The position numbers and the translations under genes were made by a program. From Mesotaenium endlicherianum (lineage: Eukaryota > Streptophyta > Zygnematophyceae > Zygnematales > Mesotaeniaceae), in contig WELA01010273.1 of assembly GCA_009602735.1 (NCBI GenBank), positions 282,011-346,010 of the forward strand: a stretch of 64,000 nt of DNA, given 5' to 3'. Shown piece by piece: positions 44,418-55,317 of this stretch; the first letter of the stretch is position 1, and each line of letters begins with the position of its first letter. Under the pieces are notes generated by a model. It worked only from the letters and a program-made list of their open reading frames with translations, ran no database searches and had not been told where the DNA came from.

Positions 44418-45526
44418 ATGCCTGAGCCGTCTTCCCAGTGGGCTCACCACGATTCGTGGTATCCCATGGCAGGTGACCACGAGGTCAAGGCTGACAGGTC
44501 CTCCCTCTTCCGCTTCAGCGGCAGACCAGAAACCTGTGATCTGGACGACACAATGTCAGAGTTCCAGGCTGAGTTTGTGACCGCGAGGCTTAAGACGCGC
44601 TCACTAAGCGTGACGTGTTCTATACGCTCATGCGCTATCTCCTTTACAAGGCCCGTGACACATTCTGTAAGAAGGGTGACGAGATCTACGCACGCACAGA
44701 GCCTGTGGGAGAACCCCCAGTGGAGACCCTCCTCGCTGACCTGGTCAAGGCCTTCTGGGACGTCCTCAGGAAGGAGTTGCAGGCCGCGACCGAAGAGAAG
44801 GTGTACGTGCTGCACCACTTCTTCCGCCGCAAGAATGAGACGATCCGTATGATGTACCGCCGCTTGACGCACCTTCGCCAAGATATTGGTACCGTCAGAA
44901 ATCGGGAGGTGGCGGAGATCTTCTTGCGCGCCGTAGAGCCACGTTTGAGGGAGCAAGCCATGGCTCCTCTCATCTACCACATCGACTCCGAGTACTCGCT
45001 GGAGGACGCTTACCTCTCAGTTGAGAAGCAGAGCTTGGCTGCCGCACGGAGCAACATTAGCGACCGTGTAGGCCTCGCATCCACGGGCGTACGCCAGGAG
45101 TCTTCGGTGCTGCCATCCACAACAATGCGCCCAGTTTCGGCTCGCCAACCCCAGCAGCAGCAGCAGCCTCAGCGCTCTCAGCTGTCCCAGCAGACCCAGC
45201 AGCGCGGGGCTCCGCGTGGCCGCATTTTCATGGCCTCCACGACGAGCGACCACTGTTGGTCTTGCGGGAAGACGGGCCACTCTCGCCAGAACTGCACTAT
45301 TGCGCAGAATGGCAAGCCCGCTGACTGTACCTACTGTGGCAAGGCCGGCCACCTGCAGATCGTATGCTTGCAGAATAAGCGCGACGCCGAGAACGGACGC
45401 GCTCGTGACGACCTTGCGCCAGCAGCAGGACTTTGGGGCATGCGTAACCCTCGCACGGGTGGACGTCCCTCAATGACTGCAGCCTTGGCTACGATCGACG
45501 CCGCGCTGACCCCCGGAGCCGATTAA
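44418..45526 (+). pseudogene. Element F Gag (broken)
   Basis: Begins MPEPSSQWAHHDSWYPMAGD and continues with a capsid-like helical region (SLFRFSGRPETCDLDDTMSE, FFRRKNETIRMMYRRLTHLR, EIFLRAVEPRLREQAMAPL). A glutamine-rich linker (PQQQQQPQRSQLSQQTQQ) leads to two zinc knuckles, CWSCGKTGHSRQNC and CTYCGKAGHLQIVC, at about 45250-45370. Two CCHC knuckles distinguish it from the single-knuckle Gags of the chromoviruses here. About one break. The knuckle-bearing end is repeated at 50696-50994 in the assembly duplication. Confidence 0.8.
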
Positions 45527-45961
45527 AACAGTTTCGACAACGTCAGCATCGCCCTCGTAGAGGCCAGCAAAGAGATCGCCAGACTCCGCGGCCTCGTCGC
45601 TGCCGACAGTTACGACGCGTGCGGAGCCCTCTTTGCACGCGTCCCGCAGTCCGACGCTTCAGCTCTGACAGCTAACGTCTGCGCAGCTCCTGCACACATT
45701 CATGACGCCTACACGTGGCAGCCCCAGAGGCTGGCACCTGGCGCTATAGCAGATGCTTTTGCCAGACCTGCGCACTCTGCGCTGATATCCGTCAGCAGCC
45801 GCTGCACTCGTCCGGTCGGGCTGCCAGATGGCGGGCTGCAGGCGCATGCCGTCCCGCTACCCGGCGTCATAGACACTGCAGCTCCCGACGCGCCCCTAGA
45901 CGGTCCGGCACACACGCCAGCCCAGCCGCAGGCTGCGGCAGCCCCTCTCGTCTGTGCCGTC

Positions 45962-47330
45962 TTGCTGACGCTAGCAGTGCTGCCAGCAGTCTGCGTATCG
46001 ACAGCTGTCGCGACAAGGCGTTCTCGCCAGCTGAGTGACACGTCTGCAGCACACACGGCTGCAACGGCCCTCGCCGTACGCGTCGCCATTCCGTGCGCGG
46101 ATCTGCGCACCAGCCGGCAACGCCAGGAGGGTCTCACCCTGCTGGTTGCTGCAAGCAGCAGGGTCCAGCAGGCGCCGACCCTTGCCACGTGTTCGGGAGG
46201 CCAGGCCGCTCTTGCCGGCAGCCACGCGCACACTCGTGCGCTCACGCGTCCGCTCACACCTCACACGGCGGCGCGAGGCTCGCCGGGCAACCAGCTACAA
46301 GATTGCAGCTCGGCAGCCACAGCAGCAGCCGCGCACGCCAGCGGCGCAAGCGTCCTTCCACGTGGCGCGTGCATGCAGTCAGGCACGGCCAGCGCAGATT
46401 TGGCGGCTGCTATTGCCATTCCCAGTCAGGAGGGGGCATCCTTGATTGCGCTGTGCGGCGAGATTGTCGTGCGGAGCGCCGACGGCACGCTCACGGTTGC
46501 GCAAAGCCAGGGCTTAAACCCTGGCTGCGCCCAAAACCCCCGCGCCGACGCAATTCGCGCTACGGGGGCCTCAGCGTACGCCCGCGCCAGAGGGAGGGCG
46601 TCACGAGCGGCGTCCGAGGCAGCTGACGCAGACGCTGAAGCCGGACCGGCCACGCGCCCCCGCAATCCCAGGAGCGTTTGGGAGGCGCCACATGGCAGCC
46701 TCCCAGCAACCGCCCCTGCGCCAGTCTTGCAGCCGCGCCAGTAGCCGTCGCACCTGACGCGTGCGCGGCTGGCGAGACTTTGCTTGACGGCCGCCGCACG
46801 TCTGCGCATCTCGCACACGCTCGCACACGCCGCGCACAGCACTACAACACTCGCTCAACAGTCCGCTACGCGACCACCTCACGATAGCCACGTCAGCCGC
46901 TGCATACAGCACCTGCGCACACGTGCTGCCATTTGGCACGCGCAGGCAGTCCGGCCCAGCCAGCGCAGATTTGGCGGCCGCAACTGCCATCCCGAGCCAG
47001 GGGGCGACCTCCCTGATCGCGCTGCGCGGCCATGTCTGCGTTCGAAACTGCGACGGCGCGCACACGATTGCGCAAAGCCAGGGCTTAAACCTTGGCTGCG
47101 CACAAAACCCTTGGGTCTTCGCGATAAGCGTGGCGAGGGTCCTGGCAAGCACGCGCGCCACCTGGAGGGCGCCATGTACCTTGCTTGGGGCAGCTGATAC
47201 CGACACCGACACCGGTCGGGCGACGCGACATTGCAGGCCCAGGGGCGCCCTTGAAGCGCCACTTGTCAGGCTGCCAACAGGCAAGCCTGCGCCAGCTCTG
47301 GCGTTTGCGCCAGCAGCCAAAGCATCTGCG
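45962..47330 (+). repeat. Repeated ~115-residue module between gag and protease of element F
   Basis: A coding segment occurs twice about 571 bp apart (about 46370-46740 and 46935-47310). Shared words include ASADLAAAIAIPSQ / ASADLAAATAIPSQ, SLIALCGEIVVRSADGT / SLIALRGHVCVRNCDGA and AQSQGLNPGCAQNP / AQSQGLNLGCAQNP. I recognise no domain. At DNA level each copy has the near-palindrome agccaggg-cttaaa-ccctggct or its variant. The copy pair also appears at 51838-52780 through the assembly duplication. Confidence 0.75.
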
Positions 47331-49022
47331 TCTGAAGGAGCACTGGCATTCGCAGCCGCTCCATCAGAGGCACCAGCGTTTGCCGAGGCGCCAGCTGTAG
47401 GAGGACCCGAGCCAGCGCATCTCACGTCGCCAGTACCAGGTGGGCCAGCGCCACCTGGCGTCCTTCCAATCGCCGAGCCAGCGCCAGGCGCGTCCGCGCT
47501 GGGAGCAGCAGCGCCAGGAATGCCAGCGCCAGGTGCGCCAGCGCCAGGTGTGTTCGCGTTGGGAACACCAGCGCCCCGTACACCAGCGCCACGTGTGCCA
47601 GTCGCTCGTCTGCCCGCTGTACCAGCGGGTGCGCTTGCTATTGCCGCCGCGTGCAGCCCCATTCTGGCCTGCTGCGCACGCACAGTGCCACTCGGAGGTC
47701 GCGCAGCAAACGGCAGCGCACGACGCAAGCCCGCTTTGGTGGCAGCCAGACGCCCAGCGGTGGCACAGAAGCGCGCCGAGCCAGATCAGGGGCGTCGCAC
47801 GAAGGAGGCGCCGCGTCTGCCCCGCTCGTTCCGCGTGCTGGACACGCCAGCAGCGCCAGCGGCCTTCGCGCCTCATGCAATGCCCTCGCCGATGACCATG
47901 GTGCAGCTCAGCGCCGAGGTCATCCCGCTGGCGCTTCACCGCATGCTCGCAGTCTCCTTTGCGGAGCTCGGTGTGTCGATGGAAGCCACACGGCAGGCAA
48001 CCCAGCTACTGCTCCAGTCGTGCAGGGCCAGCCAGCGCGCCTCTGACGGCGGGCCAAGGTCAAACGCAGCAGCCGCGGTGCTCTTCGCACCCGCGCGACC
48101 CCCGCATGAGCGCAGGATGATCAGCACGCCTAACGTTGCGCTTTTGGATATTTCGCAGGGCATCGTGCTGGTCAACACGCAGGCCCCGCAGCGCATCATG
48201 TTTGACACCGGCGCTCAGCCAGTCCTCATCAGCCTGCGCTACTTCCGCCTGCTGGGCCTCTCGTCAGCCGACCTAGAGGATTTGCCTACGCGGATCAACA
48301 CTGCTGCCGGTACGTCCGAGACCGTCACCGGGCGCACGCGGCTGGCCCTCCGCTTCACCTTTCGGTCCGGCACTCCGGATGAGACGACCAACCACCGGCA
48401 TGCGTTGGTCACTCGCTCCGAGACCTTTGACGTGCTCCTTGGCCAGGACGTGCTCTTTCCTATCGACGCCGCAGTGGCTAACTGGGTGGAGCGGGTCTTC
48501 TCTCGACCCGACTGGCAGTCAGGGGGGACCCGCACTGCATCTGTGCCGCTTGACATCTTGGATCGTTGCTCAGCTGAGTCCGCCCTCTATGGCTTCATGG
48601 CGCTGGATGACGGTCGGTCTGTAGTTCAGACCGATAAGGGGGGAGCCGAGGATGATGAGGTCTTCGTCGGCGCCGACTTGCGGGAGACGCAGGAGGAGGA
48701 TTCCGAGCTGTCTGGTGCTGAGCTCCAACTCACGCCCCAGGAGCAGGCTGACGCTCTAGCCGCGCAAGCCAGGGAGACAGTGCGGATCTACGCCGCGCAT
48801 AACACCATGATGCGTCAGATGGCGGCAGACGCCGTAGAGGCACACGGCGTTGCCACGGCAGCCCGTACTGCTGCGGCTCACGCTCATGACGCAGCCACAG
48901 CCGCGGCAGCCATACCTCAGCCACAGCCTCCTGCAACGAGCGGACCCTCCTCGAGACCACACTTCCGTGTACGGCATGACGTGCCTGTGGGGGTCGCCAT
49001 CCAGTACCGCATGGCCTCCTAG
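46923..49022 (+). CDS. Element F: Ala/Pro-rich region and aspartic protease (first assembly copy)
   Basis: Open frame of 699 codons without an ATG at its start, so presumably part of a polyprotein. The first ~310 residues are alanine/proline-rich with the second copy of the repeated module and PAPGAPAPGVFALGTPAPRT-type repeats. Residues about 400-540 are a retropepsin: IVLVNTQAPQRIMFDTGAQP, in which DTG is the active-site triplet, then the flap region and TFDVLLGQDVLFPIDAAVAN. The C-terminal 150 residues are acidic and then alanine-rich. In this family it would release the mature proteins from the polyprotein. Its position upstream of the methyltransferase is the same as in element D. Confidence 0.75.
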   Translation: MLPFGTRRQSGPASADLAAATAIPSQGATSLIALRGHVCVRNCDGAHTIAQSQGLNLGCAQNPWVFAISVARVLASTRATWRAPCTLLGAADTDTDTGRATRHCRPRGALEAPLVRLPTGKPAPALAFAPAAKASASEGALAFAAAPSEAPAFAEAPAVGGPEPAHLTSPVPGGPAPPGVLPIAEPAPGASALGAAAPGMPAPGAPAPGVFALGTPAPRTPAPRVPVARLPAVPAGALAIAAACSPILACCARTVPLGGRAANGSARRKPALVAARRPAVAQKRAEPDQGRRTKEAPRLPRSFRVLDTPAAPAAFAPHAMPSPMTMVQLSAEVIPLALHRMLAVSFAELGVSMEATRQATQLLLQSCRASQRASDGGPRSNAAAAVLFAPARPPHERRMISTPNVALLDISQGIVLVNTQAPQRIMFDTGAQPVLISLRYFRLLGLSSADLEDLPTRINTAAGTSETVTGRTRLALRFTFRSGTPDETTNHRHALVTRSETFDVLLGQDVLFPIDAAVANWVERVFSRPDWQSGGTRTASVPLDILDRCSAESALYGFMALDDGRSVVQTDKGGAEDDEVFVGADLRETQEEDSELSGAELQLTPQEQADALAAQARETVRIYAAHNTMMRQMAADAVEAHGVATAARTAAAHAHDAATAAAAIPQPQPPATSGPSSRPHFRVRHDVPVGVAIQYRMAS

Positions 49023-49849
49023 TCGCCCTCACCCTCACCGTCGCACAGGACGAGCGACTCATGGCCACGCACTACCACGTCTGAGGACAAGGCCATGAGG
49101 CAGGCAGCGTTCCCAGGCAGGTCCGACGACGCGTCATTGAGCAGCGAGGAGGACGAGTGGCAGGAGTGGTCCCGGGAGGCCGCAGAGGAGCCCGCAGCCC
49201 AGCCATCGACAAAGCCACCGCCGCCCACGCCTACAGCTCGCGTCCGACGCTAGCCTAGAGGGCCTCCCGACTTCAATTCTCTCTCACAAGAGACCACGGC
49301 CAATCCCCGTCGAGCCCATCCATGCGCCGGCGGGTCTAGTCATCCAATACAACACTACTGTTCGACCAGCAACGAGTGTTGTGACGTCATGCACTTGTTC
49401 GCTGGCAACAGCCTGAGCACAGGCTGGCCAGGTTGCGCCTCCGCCAGCACTGCCTCCATGGTTCCTTTCTCCGCTATCGACCCGCATGCCGGACGTGCGC
49501 ATCAGACAGTGGCCAGGACCAGCATCCTCGGTCCTCGGCGTACAGGTCCTTCCCCCTACGCCGGCCAGCTCTACGCTTCGCACGTCGCACTCTGCCCCTA
49601 GACCGTCGTACACGCGAGGTCACTCCAATCCGCGAGCATACCAGGGCTGCCCGCAAGGTCACACCTTTGCGCGACACTCCCAGGGACGCACGAGAGGTCA
49701 CTCCTCTTCGTGAGGGGAGAGAGGTCACTCCTTTGCGCGAGACGCGCCCGCGCTCAGTCACACCGCCGTATGACGGTCCGCGCGATCTCCGCACCCGCGA
49801 GCATGACGCACAGTCTTCCTCCACCACTGCAGCTCACGCATAGTACCAA

Positions 49850-50691
49850 ATGTCGCCTGGCTGGCCAATCAATGTCCCGCGCAGTCACATAGCCGGCGAC
49901 GGGCCGTCTGGGTCACCTCCTCATAAGGTGGCCCGCACCGCTGCGCGCCTCCGCGACCGCCATCCTCATCTGCACGCAACACGCGCAGGGCCCATGCAGC
50001 GCAGCCAGCGGGAGCGCGTCCGACTCCCATCTCTTTTGCCGCTGCGCCCGCGAGTCCATCTCGCCCCACGTCAGCTCGTCCGTCCTCGACAGGCAGCACA
50101 TTGGGACAAGCGCTCCGTCTGCACAGTGCCCCTTCAGGCGGATCTTTGCGAGCGTCAGCGTTCGTACTTTGATCAGCATTCCCAACTGCCCCAGCGCACC
50201 GCCACAGAGCAGCTGGCCCACGCCGCTTCACACCACGCAGACCACAGGACAAGGGATCAGTGGCAGCAGCAGTGCGTACGCGACGCGCAAGCTGTGGCCC
50301 ACCCAGTGCCGGAGGAGGCCTTGCAGGACGCGCGTGCGCGTTGGCGCACTTATCAGGCACATTCTCGCACGGCTCGCCCGCAGCCGCTGCTCGACCGCAT
50401 TCCTCGACTTACTCGCCACTACGCAGAGCTCGTAGTGGCGGCCCTCCGCATGGCGCGCCATCAGCACAGTCTGCTGCGCTCCTATCCACCGCCAGCGCAG
50501 GCCGGCAATCCCGCTCTGGGTTGTTGCCCCCTTCCTACGCCTATCTACACCGCACAGCTCAACGAACGTCCCGGCGGCATTGTCCTTGTCGAGCTCTTTG
50601 CCGGCATCGCGACAAGGTTGTTGGCCACCCTGCAGGCTGGCATCCCCGTACGTCGGTACGTCTACGTGGACCCCGATGGCGAGGCGCAGCA
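49850..50691 (+). CDS. Element F: start of the DNMT ORF (first assembly copy, cut at the N)
   Basis: The same frame as 55318-56159 in the second copy. It is cut by the N at 50695 soon after methyltransferase motif I (VLVELFAGIATRLL). See the entry at 55318 for the full ORF. Apparent reading across the N into a zinc-knuckle protein is an artefact of the junction. Confidence 0.85.
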
Positions 50692-50694
50692 GGT

Positions 50695-50695
50695 N
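50695..50695. other. Single N at the junction of the 5468-bp repeat
   Basis: One N joins the two identical copies; it marks a contig join rather than natural sequence. Confidence 0.95.
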
Positions 50696-52390
50696 TCATG
50701 GCCTCCACGACGAGCGACCACTGTTGGTCTTGCGGGAAGACGGGCCACTCTCGCCAGAACTGCACTATTGCGCAGAATGGCAAGCCCGCTGACTGTACCT
50801 ACTGTGGCAAGGCCGGCCACCTGCAGATCGTATGCTTGCAGAATAAGCGCGACGCCGAGAACGGACGCGCTCGTGACGACCTTGCGCCAGCAGCAGGACT
50901 TTGGGGCATGCGTAACCCTCGCACGGGTGGACGTCCCTCAATGACTGCAGCCTTGGCTACGATCGACGCCGCGCTGACCCCCGGAGCCGATTAAAACAGT
51001 TTCGACAACGTCAGCATCGCCCTCGTAGAGGCCAGCAAAGAGATCGCCAGACTCCGCGGCCTCGTCGCTGCCGACAGTTACGACGCGTGCGGAGCCCTCT
51101 TTGCACGCGTCCCGCAGTCCGACGCTTCAGCTCTGACAGCTAACGTCTGCGCAGCTCCTGCACACATTCATGACGCCTACACGTGGCAGCCCCAGAGGCT
51201 GGCACCTGGCGCTATAGCAGATGCTTTTGCCAGACCTGCGCACTCTGCGCTGATATCCGTCAGCAGCCGCTGCACTCGTCCGGTCGGGCTGCCAGATGGC
51301 GGGCTGCAGGCGCATGCCGTCCCGCTACCCGGCGTCATAGACACTGCAGCTCCCGACGCGCCCCTAGACGGTCCGGCACACACGCCAGCCCAGCCGCAGG
51401 CTGCGGCAGCCCCTCTCGTCTGTGCCGTCTTGCTGACGCTAGCAGTGCTGCCAGCAGTCTGCGTATCGACAGCTGTCGCGACAAGGCGTTCTCGCCAGCT
51501 GAGTGACACGTCTGCAGCACACACGGCTGCAACGGCCCTCGCCGTACGCGTCGCCATTCCGTGCGCGGATCTGCGCACCAGCCGGCAACGCCAGGAGGGT
51601 CTCACCCTGCTGGTTGCTGCAAGCAGCAGGGTCCAGCAGGCGCCGACCCTTGCCACGTGTTCGGGAGGCCAGGCCGCTCTTGCCGGCAGCCACGCGCACA
51701 CTCGTGCGCTCACGCGTCCGCTCACACCTCACACGGCGGCGCGAGGCTCGCCGGGCAACCAGCTACAAGATTGCAGCTCGGCAGCCACAGCAGCAGCCGC
51801 GCACGCCAGCGGCGCAAGCGTCCTTCCACGTGGCGCGTGCATGCAGTCAGGCACGGCCAGCGCAGATTTGGCGGCTGCTATTGCCATTCCCAGTCAGGAG
51901 GGGGCATCCTTGATTGCGCTGTGCGGCGAGATTGTCGTGCGGAGCGCCGACGGCACGCTCACGGTTGCGCAAAGCCAGGGCTTAAACCCTGGCTGCGCCC
52001 AAAACCCCCGCGCCGACGCAATTCGCGCTACGGGGGCCTCAGCGTACGCCCGCGCCAGAGGGAGGGCGTCACGAGCGGCGTCCGAGGCAGCTGACGCAGA
52101 CGCTGAAGCCGGACCGGCCACGCGCCCCCGCAATCCCAGGAGCGTTTGGGAGGCGCCACATGGCAGCCTCCCAGCAACCGCCCCTGCGCCAGTCTTGCAG
52201 CCGCGCCAGTAGCCGTCGCACCTGACGCGTGCGCGGCTGGCGAGACTTTGCTTGACGGCCGCCGCACGTCTGCGCATCTCGCACACGCTCGCACACGCCG
52301 CGCACAGCACTACAACACTCGCTCAACAGTCCGCTACGCGACCACCTCACGATAGCCACGTCAGCCGCTGCATACAGCACCTGCGCACAC

Positions 52391-54490
52391 GTGCTGCCAT
52401 TTGGCACGCGCAGGCAGTCCGGCCCAGCCAGCGCAGATTTGGCGGCCGCAACTGCCATCCCGAGCCAGGGGGCGACCTCCCTGATCGCGCTGCGCGGCCA
52501 TGTCTGCGTTCGAAACTGCGACGGCGCGCACACGATTGCGCAAAGCCAGGGCTTAAACCTTGGCTGCGCACAAAACCCTTGGGTCTTCGCGATAAGCGTG
52601 GCGAGGGTCCTGGCAAGCACGCGCGCCACCTGGAGGGCGCCATGTACCTTGCTTGGGGCAGCTGATACCGACACCGACACCGGTCGGGCGACGCGACATT
52701 GCAGGCCCAGGGGCGCCCTTGAAGCGCCACTTGTCAGGCTGCCAACAGGCAAGCCTGCGCCAGCTCTGGCGTTTGCGCCAGCAGCCAAAGCATCTGCGTC
52801 TGAAGGAGCACTGGCATTCGCAGCCGCTCCATCAGAGGCACCAGCGTTTGCCGAGGCGCCAGCTGTAGGAGGACCCGAGCCAGCGCATCTCACGTCGCCA
52901 GTACCAGGTGGGCCAGCGCCACCTGGCGTCCTTCCAATCGCCGAGCCAGCGCCAGGCGCGTCCGCGCTGGGAGCAGCAGCGCCAGGAATGCCAGCGCCAG
53001 GTGCGCCAGCGCCAGGTGTGTTCGCGTTGGGAACACCAGCGCCCCGTACACCAGCGCCACGTGTGCCAGTCGCTCGTCTGCCCGCTGTACCAGCGGGTGC
53101 GCTTGCTATTGCCGCCGCGTGCAGCCCCATTCTGGCCTGCTGCGCACGCACAGTGCCACTCGGAGGTCGCGCAGCAAACGGCAGCGCACGACGCAAGCCC
53201 GCTTTGGTGGCAGCCAGACGCCCAGCGGTGGCACAGAAGCGCGCCGAGCCAGATCAGGGGCGTCGCACGAAGGAGGCGCCGCGTCTGCCCCGCTCGTTCC
53301 GCGTGCTGGACACGCCAGCAGCGCCAGCGGCCTTCGCGCCTCATGCAATGCCCTCGCCGATGACCATGGTGCAGCTCAGCGCCGAGGTCATCCCGCTGGC
53401 GCTTCACCGCATGCTCGCAGTCTCCTTTGCGGAGCTCGGTGTGTCGATGGAAGCCACACGGCAGGCAACCCAGCTACTGCTCCAGTCGTGCAGGGCCAGC
53501 CAGCGCGCCTCTGACGGCGGGCCAAGGTCAAACGCAGCAGCCGCGGTGCTCTTCGCACCCGCGCGACCCCCGCATGAGCGCAGGATGATCAGCACGCCTA
53601 ACGTTGCGCTTTTGGATATTTCGCAGGGCATCGTGCTGGTCAACACGCAGGCCCCGCAGCGCATCATGTTTGACACCGGCGCTCAGCCAGTCCTCATCAG
53701 CCTGCGCTACTTCCGCCTGCTGGGCCTCTCGTCAGCCGACCTAGAGGATTTGCCTACGCGGATCAACACTGCTGCCGGTACGTCCGAGACCGTCACCGGG
53801 CGCACGCGGCTGGCCCTCCGCTTCACCTTTCGGTCCGGCACTCCGGATGAGACGACCAACCACCGGCATGCGTTGGTCACTCGCTCCGAGACCTTTGACG
53901 TGCTCCTTGGCCAGGACGTGCTCTTTCCTATCGACGCCGCAGTGGCTAACTGGGTGGAGCGGGTCTTCTCTCGACCCGACTGGCAGTCAGGGGGGACCCG
54001 CACTGCATCTGTGCCGCTTGACATCTTGGATCGTTGCTCAGCTGAGTCCGCCCTCTATGGCTTCATGGCGCTGGATGACGGTCGGTCTGTAGTTCAGACC
54101 GATAAGGGGGGAGCCGAGGATGATGAGGTCTTCGTCGGCGCCGACTTGCGGGAGACGCAGGAGGAGGATTCCGAGCTGTCTGGTGCTGAGCTCCAACTCA
54201 CGCCCCAGGAGCAGGCTGACGCTCTAGCCGCGCAAGCCAGGGAGACAGTGCGGATCTACGCCGCGCATAACACCATGATGCGTCAGATGGCGGCAGACGC
54301 CGTAGAGGCACACGGCGTTGCCACGGCAGCCCGTACTGCTGCGGCTCACGCTCATGACGCAGCCACAGCCGCGGCAGCCATACCTCAGCCACAGCCTCCT
54401 GCAACGAGCGGACCCTCCTCGAGACCACACTTCCGTGTACGGCATGACGTGCCTGTGGGGGTCGCCATCCAGTACCGCATGGCCTCCTAG
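52391..54490 (+). CDS. Element F: Ala/Pro-rich region and aspartic protease (second assembly copy)
   Basis: Same 699-codon frame and same translation as 46923-49022, offset by 5468 bp. If the repeat is an assembly artefact these two entries are one gene. This copy is the one continuous with the complete methyltransferase ORF downstream. Confidence 0.75.
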   Translation: MLPFGTRRQSGPASADLAAATAIPSQGATSLIALRGHVCVRNCDGAHTIAQSQGLNLGCAQNPWVFAISVARVLASTRATWRAPCTLLGAADTDTDTGRATRHCRPRGALEAPLVRLPTGKPAPALAFAPAAKASASEGALAFAAAPSEAPAFAEAPAVGGPEPAHLTSPVPGGPAPPGVLPIAEPAPGASALGAAAPGMPAPGAPAPGVFALGTPAPRTPAPRVPVARLPAVPAGALAIAAACSPILACCARTVPLGGRAANGSARRKPALVAARRPAVAQKRAEPDQGRRTKEAPRLPRSFRVLDTPAAPAAFAPHAMPSPMTMVQLSAEVIPLALHRMLAVSFAELGVSMEATRQATQLLLQSCRASQRASDGGPRSNAAAAVLFAPARPPHERRMISTPNVALLDISQGIVLVNTQAPQRIMFDTGAQPVLISLRYFRLLGLSSADLEDLPTRINTAAGTSETVTGRTRLALRFTFRSGTPDETTNHRHALVTRSETFDVLLGQDVLFPIDAAVANWVERVFSRPDWQSGGTRTASVPLDILDRCSAESALYGFMALDDGRSVVQTDKGGAEDDEVFVGADLRETQEEDSELSGAELQLTPQEQADALAAQARETVRIYAAHNTMMRQMAADAVEAHGVATAARTAAAHAHDAATAAAAIPQPQPPATSGPSSRPHFRVRHDVPVGVAIQYRMAS

Positions 54491-55317
54491 TCGCCCTCAC
54501 CCTCACCGTCGCACAGGACGAGCGACTCATGGCCACGCACTACCACGTCTGAGGACAAGGCCATGAGGCAGGCAGCGTTCCCAGGCAGGTCCGACGACGC
54601 GTCATTGAGCAGCGAGGAGGACGAGTGGCAGGAGTGGTCCCGGGAGGCCGCAGAGGAGCCCGCAGCCCAGCCATCGACAAAGCCACCGCCGCCCACGCCT
54701 ACAGCTCGCGTCCGACGCTAGCCTAGAGGGCCTCCCGACTTCAATTCTCTCTCACAAGAGACCACGGCCAATCCCCGTCGAGCCCATCCATGCGCCGGCG
54801 GGTCTAGTCATCCAATACAACACTACTGTTCGACCAGCAACGAGTGTTGTGACGTCATGCACTTGTTCGCTGGCAACAGCCTGAGCACAGGCTGGCCAGG
54901 TTGCGCCTCCGCCAGCACTGCCTCCATGGTTCCTTTCTCCGCTATCGACCCGCATGCCGGACGTGCGCATCAGACAGTGGCCAGGACCAGCATCCTCGGT
55001 CCTCGGCGTACAGGTCCTTCCCCCTACGCCGGCCAGCTCTACGCTTCGCACGTCGCACTCTGCCCCTAGACCGTCGTACACGCGAGGTCACTCCAATCCG
55101 CGAGCATACCAGGGCTGCCCGCAAGGTCACACCTTTGCGCGACACTCCCAGGGACGCACGAGAGGTCACTCCTCTTCGTGAGGGGAGAGAGGTCACTCCT
55201 TTGCGCGAGACGCGCCCGCGCTCAGTCACACCGCCGTATGACGGTCCGCGCGATCTCCGCACCCGCGAGCATGACGCACAGTCTTCCTCCACCACTGCAG
55301 CTCACGCATAGTACCAA
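54491..55317 (+). other. Element F: spacer between protease and DNMT ORF
   Basis: About 830 bp with short frames rich in Arg, Pro and Ser; around 55070-55230 short gaggtcact repeats encode REVTPLR-type repeats (VTPIREHTRA, VTPLRDTPRD, VTPLREGREV). No domain recognised. It may encode a polyprotein linker. The same stretch is at 49023-49849 in the first assembly copy. Confidence 0.5.

Noticed and set aside
44450-44470. TGGTATC inside element F as a primer binding site
   Set aside because: It lies inside the gag coding region and not next to an LTR end; the match is short and probably chance.
49850-50994. A frame that appears to fuse the start of the methyltransferase to two zinc knuckles
   Set aside because: It reads through the single N at 50695, where two copies of the same sequence are joined; the fusion is an assembly artefact.
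46601-53196. Several long minus-strand frames in the GC-rich part of element F
   Set aside because: Antisense shadows of the Ala/Pro-rich coding strand; GC-rich DNA has few stop codons, and no domain is seen.
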